Source: Parapedobacter indicus (lineage in GTDB: Bacteria; Bacteroidota; Bacteroidia; Sphingobacteriales; Sphingobacteriaceae). Taken from it: a stretch of 64,000 bases of DNA. Below, piece by piece: positions 11,401 to 20,417 of the stretch; within the stretch, counting starts at the first letter, position 1; the number at the start of each line of letters is the position of its first letter. Both the position numbers and the translations under genes were made by a program. The notes below the pieces were generated by a model, which saw only the letters and a program-made list of their open reading frames with translations, was not told the origin of the DNA and ran no database searches. The stretch spans positions 682,001 to 746,000 of the forward strand of contig NZ_FOQO01000001.1 in the NCBI RefSeq assembly GCF_900113765.1. Direction: 5' to 3'.

Positions 11401-11585
11401 TAATCATCGGTGGGTTGCTGAGCTCGCTTTTCCTTACGCTCATCGTTGTTCCGGTGATTTACCAGATCATGGATAGCATCCTGCACCGCTTGGGGCTTGA
11501 TAAAAAAGGCCGACCCATTGAGGAGTTGATGGTGGAGGACTATGTGCATAAAGAAGTCAAGGAATACGAAGAGGAGGCCGTTTAA
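8415..11585 (+). CDS. efflux RND transporter permease (HAE1-type)
   Basis: 1056 residues, full RND length. Two repeats, each with a large periplasmic loop and six membrane helices. The first transmembrane segment is at residues 12-30, and helix 4 carries the proton-relay acidic pair in GILVDDAIVVIEN (about residues 393-405). The C-terminal half repeats the helical block (ILGLIMLIGLVAKNAIILVDF). Together with the preceding adaptor and TolC protein it forms a proton-driven export pump for hydrophobic or amphiphilic compounds under TetR control. Sequence resembles the multidrug (HAE1) rather than the heavy-metal branch. A strong terminator follows. Confidence 0.95.
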   Translation: MKIAEISIKRPSIVIVVFTVLTLLGIMSYFSLNYELLPKFTPSVVSITTIYPGASPSEVENTVTKKIEDAVASLENIKKLDATSFESLSLVIIELNSGTDVDYALNDAQRKVNAILSELPDDAEAPSLAKFSMDDLPIVSLAATGNMDAAAFYDLVDKRIQPVLSRVPGVAQVNLIGGQEREIQVSIDASKLEGYGLSIMQVQQAVLTSNLDFPTGSVKTQNQDILVRLAGKYKSVEELRNLVIATTETGAQVRVRDVADVQDTQKDVEKIARVNQQSALLLQVLKQSDANAVEVSRGTQEIITQLMKTYEKEGLKIEIANDSSTYTLESADSVIHDLFLAVILVAVVMLFFLHSLRNAVIVMVAIPASLIATFIGINLFGYTLNLMSLLGLSLVVGILVDDAIVVIENIYRHMEMGKNKVRASYDAAKEIGFTVISITMVIVVVFLPIAISTGMVSDILREFCVVVVIATLLSLVASFTIVPLLTSRFGKLERVSDKNIFGRFVLWFENQLHRFTRWVTEVLKWALDHKFITLATVTVLLFASFGLVAGGYIGGEFFAQGDRGEFLVQVEMPKDASIEQTNQMTRKAEQYISSKPEVVSLITTVGQSNDGFVGTQATAYKSEITVKLVGREGREDPSNVYAAKLKRELEKELVGAKVKTVPISIVGFAEQAPLEMVVIGSDLDSVLTYAEAILDRVRKIPGTSEAKLSVEGGTPEITVEVDRDKMAALGLNLQTVGGVMQTAFNGNTDGKFRSGEYEYDINIRFDDYDRKNVDDVRNLQFTNSMGQLVRLSQFASIREGSGPSQLERRDKSTSVKVQSQVVGRPVSAIAADLESQLSEIPTPSGVSYVWSGDMEQQSEGFGTLGIALLASVLLVYFIMVALYDSFVYPFVVMFSIPLSIIGALLALALSNNTLNIFTILGLIMLIGLVAKNAIILVDFTNHLKSEGKSTREALILANHARLRPILMTTIAMVFGMFPIAIATGPSAEWKNGLAWVIIGGLLSSLFLTLIVVPVIYQIMDSILHRLGLDKKGRPIEELMVEDYVHKEVKEYEEEAV

Positions 11586-11595
11586 TGGCCAAGCC

Positions 11596-11629
11596 AAAAA
11601 AGTCCCGGGTGTTTCATCCGGGACTTTTT
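11596..11629 (+). terminator. terminator after the RND pump operon
   Basis: AAAAAAGTCCCGG pairs with CCGGGACTTTTT across a 9-base loop. Perfect stem with a T-run, 11 bases after the stop codon. Confidence 0.88.
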
Positions 11630-11673
11630 CTTTGTGGTAAATCTCTGTATCTTTACCGCAAAAAAGGGTTACC

Positions 11674-12495
11674 ATGAAGCAATACCTCGATTTGATGCGT
11701 CACGTGTACGAAAACGGAACAGATAAACAGGATCGCACGGGCACGGGGACACGCAGTCTTTTCGGCTACCAAATGCGGTTTGACCTGAAAGCGGGATTTC
11801 CGCTGGTAACGACGAAAAAGGTACATCTGCGATCCATCATCCACGAGTTGATCTGGTTTCTCAGGGGCGATACCAATATCCAGTACCTAACGGAAAACGG
11901 CGTGAGCATCTGGGATGAATGGGCAGACGACGCAGGAAATCTTGGTCCCGTCTATGGTTCGCAATGGCGCTCGTGGCCTACACCCGATGGAGGGCACATC
12001 GATCAGATCCAGAAAGTAATTCAGCAATTAAAAACCAATCCCGATTCGCGCCGTATTATTGTTTCGGCGTGGAATGTAGCGGAGATCGAAAACATGGCAT
12101 TGCCTCCCTGCCATGCTTTTTTTCAATTTTACGTGGCACCTGCTGATCCCGCAAGGGGGCTACTAAAGCCGCAACTTTCGTGTCAGCTGTATCAGCGCAG
12201 TGCGGATATTTTCTTGGGCGTGCCGTTCAACATCGCGTCTTATGCGCTACTTACGATGATGGTAGCTCAGGTGTGCGATATGGAGGTCGCAGATTTTGTT
12301 CATACATTCGGGGATGCCCATCTGTACAGTAATCATTTCGATCAGGTGGAATTGCAGCTGAGTCGCGAGCCCAAGCCGCTGCCCACGATGACCCTCAATC
12401 CCTCGGTCACCGATATTTTTGCATTCCGATTCGAAGATTTTGAGTTGACCCATTACGAATTCCATCCACATATCAAAGCGCCCGTAGCTGTTTAA
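11674..12495 (+). CDS. thyA: thymidylate synthase
   Basis: Methylates dUMP to dTMP using methylenetetrahydrofolate. Active-site motif [11 protein letters not shown] places the nucleophile at Cys146; DRTGTGTRS (20-28) and the dUMP-binding [20 protein letters not shown] block are intact. The 273-residue length is within range (264 in E. coli), with a short insertion after [11 protein letters not shown]. It is followed 10 bases later by folA, the usual thyA-folA operon that regenerates the dihydrofolate produced. The region just before it has TATCTTTA, one base from the TAnnTTTG promoter box. Confidence 0.97.
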   Translation: MKQYLDLMRHVYENGTDKQDRTGTGTRSLFGYQMRFDLKAGFPLVTTKKVHLRSIIHELIWFLRGDTNIQYLTENGVSIWDEWADDAGNLGPVYGSQWRSWPTPDGGHIDQIQKVIQQLKTNPDSRRIIVSAWNVAEIENMALPPCHAFFQFYVAPADPARGLLKPQLSCQLYQRSADIFLGVPFNIASYALLTMMVAQVCDMEVADFVHTFGDAHLYSNHFDQVELQLSREPKPLPTMTLNPSVTDIFAFRFEDFELTHYEFHPHIKAPVAV

Positions 12496-12505
12496 ATCGT
12501 CGAGT

Positions 12506-13018
12506 ATGGATAAACCCTTTGTATCTGCCATCGTAGCGGCTGCCGAAAACAATGCGATCGGAAAAGACAACAAGCTCCTTTGGCACCTGCCAAACGATCT
12601 TCGCTATTTTAAACGGACTACTTCCGGGCATGCCGTTATCATGGGCCGTAAGACCTACGAATCGGTAGGCATGCCACTACCTAACCGGCGAAATCTGGTG
12701 GTCACCCGTCAGGAGGATTATACGTTAGAAGATGCGCAGGTAGTTCATTCGCTCGAGGCCGCATTGGCACATTGTACCAACGAAAAGGAAGTGTTTATTG
12801 TGGGGGGAGCCGAGATTTACCGGCTGGCTTTGCCACTTACCGATCGTGTATACCTCACCCGAGTACACGCAAACTTTCCTGGAGATACTTATTTTCCCGA
12901 TTTGGACGAACACGACTGGGTGTTAGTTTCGGAGGATAAGCATGATCCGGATGAGCGACATGCGTATGGTTATACCTTCGAGGTATATGAACGAAGAAAT
13001 TATGACACACGTGTCTGA
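12506..13018 (+). CDS. folA: dihydrofolate reductase
   Basis: Reduces dihydrofolate to tetrahydrofolate with NADPH. 170 residues. Motifs: IVAAAENNAIGKDNKLLWHLPNDL (residues 9-32, with the substrate-binding acidic residue D31), GRKTYESVG (about 52-60) and FIVGGAEIY (about 98-106). Starts 10 bases after the thyA stop. Its 3' end overlaps the start region of the next gene (mechanosensitive channel), indicating transcriptional linkage. Confidence 0.95.
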   Translation: MDKPFVSAIVAAAENNAIGKDNKLLWHLPNDLRYFKRTTSGHAVIMGRKTYESVGMPLPNRRNLVVTRQEDYTLEDAQVVHSLEAALAHCTNEKEVFIVGGAEIYRLALPLTDRVYLTRVHANFPGDTYFPDLDEHDWVLVSEDKHDPDERHAYGYTFEVYERRNYDTRV

Positions 13019-13904
13019 TAACATGCGAAGGGACGCCTTAAGGAGCAGACTGGTTTTTGTCTTAAAGGTGGTAATTTGGGTCTTGATTACCTATTCGTTT
13101 ACAACGGATACAGGTTTATATGCAAGTTATCCGGGTTTAAGGCAGGTTGCCTATGGTATGAATACATTTTTGACGGGAAGTGTTGTCATTTCCATTGGCC
13201 AATTCATGTTCATTTCCCTGTATAGAAGACAAAATAAAAAGAACAATCGGGTGCGTGGAAACTACATATTGGGAATTACTCAAATAGCCACGCTGCTGAA
13301 TGTGATATTTCTCGTATTAGGATTGATGCTGGTTTTTGGTATCAATCCAAAAGAATTTTTAACGAGCATTACCATCGTTGCCATGGCCATCGCCCTGTTG
13401 TTCAGAGAATACATTACCAATTTGATCAGCGGGTTGCTGATTATGTTTTCGGATCAATTTACCATTGGAGACACGGTACGGATCGGTGAGCACCAAGGTA
13501 AGATTATGGATATCACATTCGCGAATATCATGGTGAAAAATGATGACGACGACGTCGTGCTGATACCGAATAATAATGCGTTTACCGTCAACATCATCAA
13601 TCAATCGTTGCAGAATTCAAAAAAGCTTACCGTGGATTTTGAGTTGCCGTTGGCACATTCATATCATCAGGATGTGCTGGAAAGAGATCTGGTTTCAGTG
13701 TTGGAGAAATATGCAGCGGATATTGTACAAGGGAGTTTTCAGCTTAAGGTAGTAGGGGTGGGCAAAGATTTTGTGCATTATAAGTTTCAGCTTACCACGA
13801 CAAAAAAGGACACCGGTTTGCGAAGGAAGCTCCGTAACGATCTTTACCTGAAGGTGATTGCCTACGATTCGGCGCAAGCCGCCGCTGCGAAGCAGCAAAA
13901 CTAG
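13002..13904 (+). CDS. MscS-family mechanosensitive ion channel
   Basis: About 300 residues. Three N-terminal membrane helices precede the MscS core (pore helix around FGINPKEFLTSITIVAMAIALLFREYITNLISGLLIMF), then the beta domain (FTIGDTVRIGEHQGKIMDITFANIMVKNDDDDVVLIPNN). Opens under membrane tension to release solutes in osmotic downshock. The start is uncertain: ATGs at 12942, 12987 and 13002 are in frame; 13002 (GAAGAA upstream) or 12987 is more likely than 12942, which lies far inside folA. Stop codon shares a CTAG with the convergent coaA stop. Confidence 0.88.
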   Translation: MTHVSDNMRRDALRSRLVFVLKVVIWVLITYSFTTDTGLYASYPGLRQVAYGMNTFLTGSVVISIGQFMFISLYRRQNKKNNRVRGNYILGITQIATLLNVIFLVLGLMLVFGINPKEFLTSITIVAMAIALLFREYITNLISGLLIMFSDQFTIGDTVRIGEHQGKIMDITFANIMVKNDDDDVVLIPNNNAFTVNIINQSLQNSKKLTVDFELPLAHSYHQDVLERDLVSVLEKYAADIVQGSFQLKVVGVGKDFVHYKFQLTTTKKDTGLRRKLRNDLYLKVIAYDSAQAAAAKQQN

Positions 13905-14857
13905 ACCTTCCTGATTTTTATGCTTTTGACGAAGTGATGGCTGCCTTTTTCAAGAATCAGATCGGCACGGAAACGTGTCGGCAAAATATTCTTTAGCAGA
14001 TTCGGTTTGTTGATTTCATTCCAGATACGTGTTGCCACCGTGGTACTTTGCTTCTCGCTGAGATCTGCGTAGCGATGGAAGTATGATGCGGTGTTTTGGA
14101 AAGCGGTTTGTCGCAACCATTGAAACCGCTGGGTATACCATTCTACCAGGTTTTCGGGGTCGGCATCCACGTAAATCGAATAGTCGAAAAAGTCCGAAAC
14201 AAACACCCGTGGGCCGCGGTGTTTACCCTTTACATTCACCTGAAGTACGTTAATCCCTTCCACGATCAACACATCGGGCTGTTCCACCCACTGCAGCTCG
14301 TCGGGTACGACGTCATAAACTAAGTGCGAATACACCGGAGCGGACACGTGTTCCTTACCGGATTTGATATCGGAAAGAAATCCCAGCAAGCGCTTGGTAT
14401 CGTAACTTTCTGGAAACCCTTTGCGGTTGAGTATTCCCTTTGCCTCCAGGTACCGGTTGGGATGAAGGAATCCATCTGTCGTGACGAGGTCTACTTTTGG
14501 GTTACCGGGTGAGAGTGAAAGTACCTTCTGGAGTACCCGTGCCGTGGTACTTTTGCCGGCAGCCACACTGCCCGCGATGCCGATGATAAAAGGCAGGCGT
14601 TTAGTATGGTTGTTAAAAAAAGCGCTGGCGCTTTTATGGAGCTGTCTGTACGTGTCGATGTGAATTTGCAACAGATGACTCAGTGGGAAGTAGACATCCT
14701 CGATTTCCTGCATGGTCAGCGGTTCGTTGAGTGCTTTCAATTTTTGGATGTCCGCATCCGCGATAACATATGACGGATGGCCGTTAAGCGCTTTCCATTC
14801 GTTCCGTGAAATGTGCCGAAAGGGGGAATACATCGTTCCGTTATCGGTTTTGTTCAT
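13901..14857 (-). CDS. coaA: type I pantothenate kinase
   Basis: Phosphorylates pantothenate, the first and usually limiting step of coenzyme A synthesis. 318 residues, as in E. coli CoaA. The Walker A motif GSVAAGKS is at residues 96-103, and conserved family blocks TTDGFLHPN, ESYDTKRLL and DFFDYSIYVDA follow. It overlaps mgsA by 17 bases at its 5' end, so the two are co-transcribed. Its stop overlaps that of the convergent mscS-type gene within CTAG. Confidence 0.95.
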   Translation of the reverse strand: MNKTDNGTMYSPFRHISRNEWKALNGHPSYVIADADIQKLKALNEPLTMQEIEDVYFPLSHLLQIHIDTYRQLHKSASAFFNNHTKRLPFIIGIAGSVAAGKSTTARVLQKVLSLSPGNPKVDLVTTDGFLHPNRYLEAKGILNRKGFPESYDTKRLLGFLSDIKSGKEHVSAPVYSHLVYDVVPDELQWVEQPDVLIVEGINVLQVNVKGKHRGPRVFVSDFFDYSIYVDADPENLVEWYTQRFQWLRQTAFQNTASYFHRYADLSEKQSTTVATRIWNEINKPNLLKNILPTRFRADLILEKGSHHFVKSIKIRKV

Positions 14858-15227
14858 ACAGTAACCCTTTTAAGATCAGTTCTCCAGTAGCCGGGTTAGT
14901 CGCCAACGGTACGTTATAAACATCACAAACACGCATAAGCATTTGAATATCGGGTTCATGTGCGTGCTTTCCCAACGGATCGCGGAAGAATATAATGGCA
15001 TCTACCCGTCCTTCTGCTGCCAATGCGGCAATTTGGGCATCACCACCTTTGGGACCGCTGAGTTTTAGCTCAACCTCCAGTCCGGTTTTACGGATGTATG
15101 ATCCCGTTGTGCCGGTAGCAACAAGTTTGGCTGTGCGCAGTCGCTCGATATGATCTTTTACGAATCCGACCATTTCGGGTTTTTTGCCATCGTGGGCGAT
15201 TAACGCAATTGTTTTTTGTTCAACCAT
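14841..15227 (-). CDS. mgsA: methylglyoxal synthase
   Basis: Converts dihydroxyacetone phosphate to methylglyoxal and phosphate, a bypass that relieves sugar-phosphate stress. 128 residues; family motifs LIAHDGKK (9-16), TGTTG (38-42) and GPKGGDAQI with the catalytic Asp at about 63, then FFRDPLGKHAHEPDI with the conserved His. Short form typical of Bacteroidota (E. coli has 152). Overlaps coaA by 17 bases and follows the patatin gene by 26 bases; likely one operon on the minus strand. Confidence 0.94.
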   Translation of the reverse strand: MVEQKTIALIAHDGKKPEMVGFVKDHIERLRTAKLVATGTTGSYIRKTGLEVELKLSGPKGGDAQIAALAAEGRVDAIIFFRDPLGKHAHEPDIQMLMRVCDVYNVPLATNPATGELILKGLLYEQNR

Positions 15228-15253
15228 TTGATTTTAGATTATTGATCGTTTCG

Positions 15254-16309
15254 CTATCCTTTAGCCGATAAAAATCGCCAAGGACCTTTCGATTGCGAAT
15301 TTTCCTGTTCTTTCACCAAGTATTCCACCAGTTGATTAATCAGTTCGTTATTCTCACTCACCATCCGGTCGCCCAGCGCGACCAATTTCTGTATATTGCT
15401 ATGACTTGCCGCATCTAGCTCTTCATTGATGCTATGGAGGCTGCTGGGTTCAATGCGAATATAATGTTTCTCCTTTCCGACGGATTTGTATAATTGTTGC
15501 AAAAAGAAATCACTGCTTTCGGCAGCACCGCTCATCATGATGTCAATCAAGGCAGGACCGATGGATACGGCACGGCTTTTTTTGAAATGCTCATAGTCAT
15601 AGGCTTTGCGCGATCGCCCGGTGCCCAGCGAAAGGATAGAAATGTCGTTGATTTTAGTTTCATTGAATGCTCTTGTAACCTCTACCAGCGCGCTCATAGA
15701 CGGGTTAGGTGCAAATACACCGCCATCGAGAAGGGGGTAGCGTGTGCCGCTCATTGAATAAATCTCGGCCACACTGAAATAGGTGGGAGCGGCGGAAGTA
15801 GCCCGGCAAACATCACGCAAATAGAAATCACGCGGATCGCCACGCAGGATCGCCGCTTGCTGCCGGAAGAAGTGCGTTTTCCGAAGTTCAATGTTATAGG
15901 CCGTAACGATACAAGGTTTAAGCAACTGACTCAACTTGGTTTCCCCGAAATAGCTTTTCAATACATATTCCAAAGTTGTGCTGGGATAACGTTCGCTAAG
16001 TAGACCGAATTTGCTGATCAAGCGCCTGAAAAAGCCGGCTTTAAAAATGTCGCTGCCATGGGTAACGTAGATATCTAACGCTTCTTTCGCTGTAAATCGG
16101 GGACGCGGTGGGTTTTGGTCATCCGGGCAAAGCAACAAACACGTAAGAATCCCTCCGGTACTAGTTCCGGCGAAAAAATCAAAATAGTCAACGATGGCAG
16201 CATCGGGGTTTCCGCTTACGCGTTTCAGTCTCCGTTCCAAAGCCGCTAATAGCATACCGGGGATGATTCCGCGGATGCCGCCGCCGTCTATTGAAAGGAT
16301 TTTCTTCAT
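15254..16309 (-). CDS. patatin-like phospholipase
   Basis: 351 residues with a patatin serine lipase domain: oxyanion motif DGGGIRG (8-14), nucleophile elbow GTSTGG with Ser50, and the catalytic Asp in LLDGGVF (near residue 195). It would hydrolyse acyl chains from membrane lipids or other acyl esters. No signal peptide is visible, so it is probably cytoplasmic or peripheral. It begins the minus-strand run with mgsA and coaA and is divergent from purL across 81 bases. Patatins can act as antiphage effectors, but no cyclase or sensor gene is next to it, so a housekeeping lipase role is more likely. Confidence 0.9.
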   Translation of the reverse strand: MKKILSIDGGGIRGIIPGMLLAALERRLKRVSGNPDAAIVDYFDFFAGTSTGGILTCLLLCPDDQNPPRPRFTAKEALDIYVTHGSDIFKAGFFRRLISKFGLLSERYPSTTLEYVLKSYFGETKLSQLLKPCIVTAYNIELRKTHFFRQQAAILRGDPRDFYLRDVCRATSAAPTYFSVAEIYSMSGTRYPLLDGGVFAPNPSMSALVEVTRAFNETKINDISILSLGTGRSRKAYDYEHFKKSRAVSIGPALIDIMMSGAAESSDFFLQQLYKSVGKEKHYIRIEPSSLHSINEELDAASHSNIQKLVALGDRMVSENNELINQLVEYLVKEQENSQSKGPWRFLSAKG

Positions 16310-16348
16310 CAGCTAATGCTTTGGCGGTAAAAATAGGTTTTTTATACT

Positions 16349-16356
16349 TATTTTTG
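16349..16356 (+). promoter_or_regulatory. TAnnTTTG -7 box upstream of purL
   Basis: TATTTTTG fits the Bacteroidota -7 consensus exactly and lies 35 bases before the TTG start of purL. Confidence 0.5.
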
Positions 16357-16390
16357 CATGACTTACAACACTCATAATTAAGACTGCATT

Positions 16391-18613
16391 TTGAAGACAC
16401 AGGAATTGACCACCGTAGACACCGCAACCGAGTTGGGTTTATTGCCCGAAGAATTTGAACGTATAACCGAAATATTGGGCAGAACGCCCAATTTTACCGA
16501 ATTGTCTATCTTTTCGGTGATGTGGAGTGAGCACTGCTCATACAAGAATTCCATCGTTTGGCTGAAGACCTTGCCCAAAGATGGCCCGCATATGCTTGCG
16601 AAAGCAGGTGAGGAAAATGCAGGACTGGTCGATATTGGCGACGGCCTGGGCTGTGCATTCAAGATTGAGTCACACAATCACCCGTCGGCACTGGAGCCGT
16701 ACCAAGGCGCTGCAACCGGTGTTGGCGGTATCAATCGTGATATTTTTACCATGGGCGCACGTCCTATTGCCCAGCTCAATTCCCTGCGTTTTGGGGATAT
16801 CAATCATCCCCGCACGCAATGGCTGATAAAAGGAGTGGTAAAGGGTATCGGTGATTATGGCAATGCATTTGGTATTCCGACGGTGGGTGGTGAAGTGTTT
16901 TTTGACGAATGCTATCAGGTGAATCCATTGGTAAACGCTATGTCGGCAGGCATTGTCAAAGCCGGAGAGACCGTTTCGGCTACTTCTTACGGTGTGGGAA
17001 ACCCTGTATATATTGTGGGATCTGCCACGGGCAAGGATGGCATACATGGTGCGGCGTTTGCCTCGAAAGATATTACCGAGGATTCGGTAAACGATTTGCC
17101 TGCGGTGCAGGTAGGCGATCCCTTTCAGGAGAAACTGCTGCTGGAGGCAACGTTGGAGGTGATCAAGACAGGAGCGGTCATCGGCATGCAGGATATGGGG
17201 GCTGCAGGCATTATCTGCTCCAATTCGGAGATGTCTGCTAAAGGGGAACATGGTATGCGCATCGATCTGGATAAGGTACCCACCCGGCAGGCAAATATGA
17301 AACCTTATGAGATTTTGTTGTCGGAATCGCAGGAACGTATGCTGATTGTCGTGCAAAAGGGCAGAGAAGCTGACGTCGAAGCCGTATTTGACAAATGGGA
17401 CCTGAACTGTGCGATCATCGGCGAAGTGACGGATACCCGGCGTCTTGAATATTACATGCATGGTGAGCTGGTAGCCGATGTGCCGGCGGATGATCTGGTG
17501 TTGGGCGGCGGAGCACCGGTGTACCACCGCGAATACAAGGAACCGGCCTATTTTGCTGAATATCAAAAATTCCAAATAGCGGACGTGGCCGAACCCGAGG
17601 ATTTGCGGGAGGTGGCGCAACATTTGCTTTCGCATCCAAATATTGCTTCCAAACGGTGGGTAACGAACCAATACGATTCAATGGTAGGTACGGCTAACGC
17701 GACAACCAACCGGCCTGCGGATGCGGCAGTGGTAGCTGTAAAGGGAACGAACAAGGCTATTGTGCTGACGGTAGACTGCAATTCGCGATATGTGAACGCC
17801 GATCCGCATAAGGGGTGTGCCATTGCCGTGGCCGAAGCGGCACGTAACATTACCTGTGCTGGTGGCGAGCCTTCGGCGATTACCAACTGCCTTAATTTTG
17901 GTAATCCCTATATCCCCGAAGTTTACTGGCAGTTTGTGAATGCCATCAAGGGGATGGGAGAGGCTTGCCTTAAATTTCAAACTCCGGTAACAGGGGGTAA
18001 CGTAAGCTTCTACAATCAATCGCCCGATGGAGGATCTGTGTTTCCAACACCTACCATCGGTATGTTGGGAGTGCTGTCTGATGTGTCAGATCTGATGACG
18101 CTTGATTTCAAAGAAGAGGGAGATTATATTTACCTAATAGGCGAGTCCCGTGATGATATTGCTTCTTCTCAATACCTCGCTTCATATCATAAGGTGAAAG
18201 CCTCTCCGGCGCCTTATTTTGATTTGGATGAGGAGTATGCTACGCATCAGGTGATTAAGCACCTCATACGTGCGAAGCTAATTGCCTCAGCACATGATGT
18301 GGCGGATGGCGGACTTTATGTTGCGTTAGCCGAATCGGCGATGGCGGGCAATTTAGGGTTTGCCATCGATACCGATAGTGAGATACGGAAAGACGCGTTT
18401 CTATTTGGTGAAGCCCAAGGGCGAATTGTGGTTTCTGTCAAACCCGATGCGCAGGAAGCCTTTGTAGAAATGTTAGCCGCAAGCGGCACGGAGTTTTCAT
18501 TGCTAGGTGCCGTTACCAAAAATGGTTTTGTGGTGGATGAAGAGCTTTATGATACTGTGGGGCATGCTAAACAGGTATACGATGATGTTTTTCATGGTAT
18601 TTTAGGCGAATAA
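16391..18613 (+). CDS. purL: phosphoribosylformylglycinamidine synthase subunit PurL (small type)
   Basis: Purine biosynthesis: amidates formylglycinamide ribonucleotide with ammonia supplied by PurQ. 740 residues, the small PurL form that works with separate PurS and PurQ subunits. Motifs include [13 protein letters not shown] (residues 44-56, conserved His), [19 protein letters not shown] (about 95-113) and [11 protein letters not shown]. The start codon is TTG at 16391: no in-frame ATG exists before the conserved residues, and the N-terminus then matches the family. A TAnnTTTG box lies upstream and a strong terminator downstream, so it looks monocistronic; purS and purQ are not in the window. 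Confidence 0.95.
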   Translation: MKTQELTTVDTATELGLLPEEFERITEILGRTPNFTELSIFSVMWSEHCSYKNSIVWLKTLPKDGPHMLAKAGEENAGLVDIGDGLGCAFKIESHNHPSALEPYQGAATGVGGINRDIFTMGARPIAQLNSLRFGDINHPRTQWLIKGVVKGIGDYGNAFGIPTVGGEVFFDECYQVNPLVNAMSAGIVKAGETVSATSYGVGNPVYIVGSATGKDGIHGAAFASKDITEDSVNDLPAVQVGDPFQEKLLLEATLEVIKTGAVIGMQDMGAAGIICSNSEMSAKGEHGMRIDLDKVPTRQANMKPYEILLSESQERMLIVVQKGREADVEAVFDKWDLNCAIIGEVTDTRRLEYYMHGELVADVPADDLVLGGGAPVYHREYKEPAYFAEYQKFQIADVAEPEDLREVAQHLLSHPNIASKRWVTNQYDSMVGTANATTNRPADAAVVAVKGTNKAIVLTVDCNSRYVNADPHKGCAIAVAEAARNITCAGGEPSAITNCLNFGNPYIPEVYWQFVNAIKGMGEACLKFQTPVTGGNVSFYNQSPDGGSVFPTPTIGMLGVLSDVSDLMTLDFKEEGDYIYLIGESRDDIASSQYLASYHKVKASPAPYFDLDEEYATHQVIKHLIRAKLIASAHDVADGGLYVALAESAMAGNLGFAIDTDSEIRKDAFLFGEAQGRIVVSVKPDAQEAFVEMLAASGTEFSLLGAVTKNGFVVDEELYDTVGHAKQVYDDVFHGILGE

Positions 18614-18634
18614 ACGAACTTATTTATTTTATTG

Positions 18635-18665
18635 AGCCCGATATTTTAAATATCGGGCTTTTTTG
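18635..18665 (+). terminator. terminator after purL
   Basis: AGCCCGATATTT pairs perfectly with AAATATCGGGCT followed by TTTTTT. The rest of the 18,614-18,910 interval is very AT-rich and carries no gene; it probably holds the amtB promoter, though no clear TAnnTTTG box was found. Confidence 0.9.
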
Positions 18666-18910
18666 TTGCTTATTTTTTGAGTTTTTGGTTTTTTTAATCG
18701 TTTATTGTTATTTTTAAGTATATGTTTTTAATAAAGGATCGGTTTTATTTTATTATAGATGTATAAAAATGTAGTTTTATCAAAAAAACTGGTTATATTT
18801 AAAAATATATCAACAAAAAAATTGTTTTAATGAAATATTTATACATATTTGCATTTATGTTTATGTTAATTATAACTTTTAACCGTATTTATAACTAATT
18901 TTTTGAACTT

Positions 18911-20248
18911 ATGGAGTTATTTACTGTAAATTTTTCCTGTTTGGCTGATGTTTTCAGTACAGGTATGGCTTTTCCGCTCTTGTCGGTGATGACACAGGAG
19001 GCGGCTGCGGAAAGTACATCCATTACGGATGTCTTATTGACCGCAAACAACATATGGATGATGCTTGCGGCGGCACTGGTGTTTATTATGCATCTGGGCT
19101 TTGCCAGTGTCGAGGCTGGGTTTACACAGTCAAAAAACACAGTCAATATCTTATTTAAGAATACATTGACGCCGGTACTCGGTATAGTGACCTATGCGCT
19201 GGCCGGTTTTTCACTGATGTACCCCGGCGATTTCAACGGGTTTCTGGGTTTTGGAATAGAAAGTTGGGATATCATTTGGTTAAATCCCGGTGCGGCCGAT
19301 GTGAGTGCGGGTTATGCGGATGGCGGTTACACGTTTTGGACGGATTTTGTGTTTCAAGCTATGTTTGCCGCTACAGCTGCCACCATTGTGTCAGGTGCTG
19401 TCGCTGAACGGATCAAGTTAAGTGCCTATTTAACCTTTACACTGATTTATGTGGGTATTGTATATCCGATCATCGGCAGCTGGAAATGGGGCGGCGGCTT
19501 CCTGGATGAACTGGGTTTCGTTGATTTTGCAGGGTCAACACTGGTACACTCTGTAGGCGGTTGGGGTGCGTTGATCGGCATTTGGTTATTGGGACCGCGT
19601 ATTGGTAAATATGATAATGGAACAACCAGTGAAATTGCTGGACATTCCGTTCCATTAGCCACCATCGGCGTATTTCTGCTATGGTTGGGCTGGTTCGGAT
19701 TCAATGGAGGCTCTGTGCTTTCTGCCAATCCTGGATTGGTTTCATTAGTGTTAACCACTACCACATTAGGCGCTTGCGGAGGTGCTATTGGTGGACACTT
19801 TACCAGTATGTTTGCCATGAAGCGGATTGACTTTGGGATGGTATTGAATGGCGTGCTGGCCGGTTTGGTTGGGATTACTGCCAGTGCTGACATCATCACA
19901 CCATTGGAAGCTTTAATTATTGGTGGTATTGCAGGTATCCTTGTCGTATTCTCCGTAATGCTGTTAGACAAGCTTAAGCTGGATGACTGCGTGGGTGCGG
20001 TTTCGGTACACTTAGTTTGTGGTATTTGGGGAACATTGGCGACAGGGATTTTCGGAGAAGGTGCCTCTTTTATGCCACAGCTTTACGGTGTACTTGCGTG
20101 CGGGGCTGCTGCTGCCCTCGGTGCCTTTGTTATTTTCGGAATCCTCAAAGTTACTATTGGTCTACGCGTCAGTGCCGAAACAGAGAAACACGGTTTGGAT
20201 AGCCATGAACACGGTATTCGCGGATATACCATTTTGGTTGAAGATTAA
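18911..20248 (+). CDS. amtB: ammonium transporter
   Basis: 445 residues, 11-12 membrane helices, Amt/MEP/Rh family. The channel twin-histidine motifs are seen in STLVHSVGGWGALIG and in SVHLVCGIWGTLATG; the signature DFAGSTLVH lies just before the first. Moves ammonium/ammonia across the inner membrane. The N-terminal segment up to about residue 45 may be a cleaved signal or an extra helix, as in other Amt proteins. An outer-membrane porin gene follows, separated by a large hairpin. No glnK/glnB regulator gene is next to it. Confidence 0.95.
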   Translation: MELFTVNFSCLADVFSTGMAFPLLSVMTQEAAAESTSITDVLLTANNIWMMLAAALVFIMHLGFASVEAGFTQSKNTVNILFKNTLTPVLGIVTYALAGFSLMYPGDFNGFLGFGIESWDIIWLNPGAADVSAGYADGGYTFWTDFVFQAMFAATAATIVSGAVAERIKLSAYLTFTLIYVGIVYPIIGSWKWGGGFLDELGFVDFAGSTLVHSVGGWGALIGIWLLGPRIGKYDNGTTSEIAGHSVPLATIGVFLLWLGWFGFNGGSVLSANPGLVSLVLTTTTLGACGGAIGGHFTSMFAMKRIDFGMVLNGVLAGLVGITASADIITPLEALIIGGIAGILVVFSVMLLDKLKLDDCVGAVSVHLVCGIWGTLATGIFGEGASFMPQLYGVLACGAAAALGAFVIFGILKVTIGLRVSAETEKHGLDSHEHGIRGYTILVED

Positions 20249-20297
20249 CAGAAGATAATTATAGTAGCATCTCTTGGTTTTATTTCTTTGAATTAAA

Positions 20298-20347
20298 GGA
20301 TTTTGAGGATAACGTATTGTACCAGATTACGTTATCCATCAAAATCC
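20298..20347 (+). other. long imperfect hairpin between amtB and the porin gene
   Basis: GGATTTTGAGGATAACGTA (20298-20316) pairs with the segment 20328-20347 with a single bulged base; the loop is 11 bases. No T-run follows, so it is not a standard intrinsic terminator. It may stabilise the amtB mRNA 3' end, attenuate read-through into the porin gene, or bind a protein. Confidence 0.6.
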
Positions 20348-20417
20348 AAAGGTTTCACCGCTTCTTAAGATGGGTTGGATACTTATACATAAGAAGCAAG
20401 CAAAAATTACTACAAAT

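Noticed and set aside
15254..16309. Patatin gene as an antiphage CBASS effector
   Set aside because: No nucleotide cyclase or accessory gene lies next to it; neighbours are metabolic genes.
16670..17671. Long minus-strand open frame (333 codons) opposite purL
   Set aside because: Overlaps purL fully; Arg/His-rich with no domain; product of codon bias in purL.
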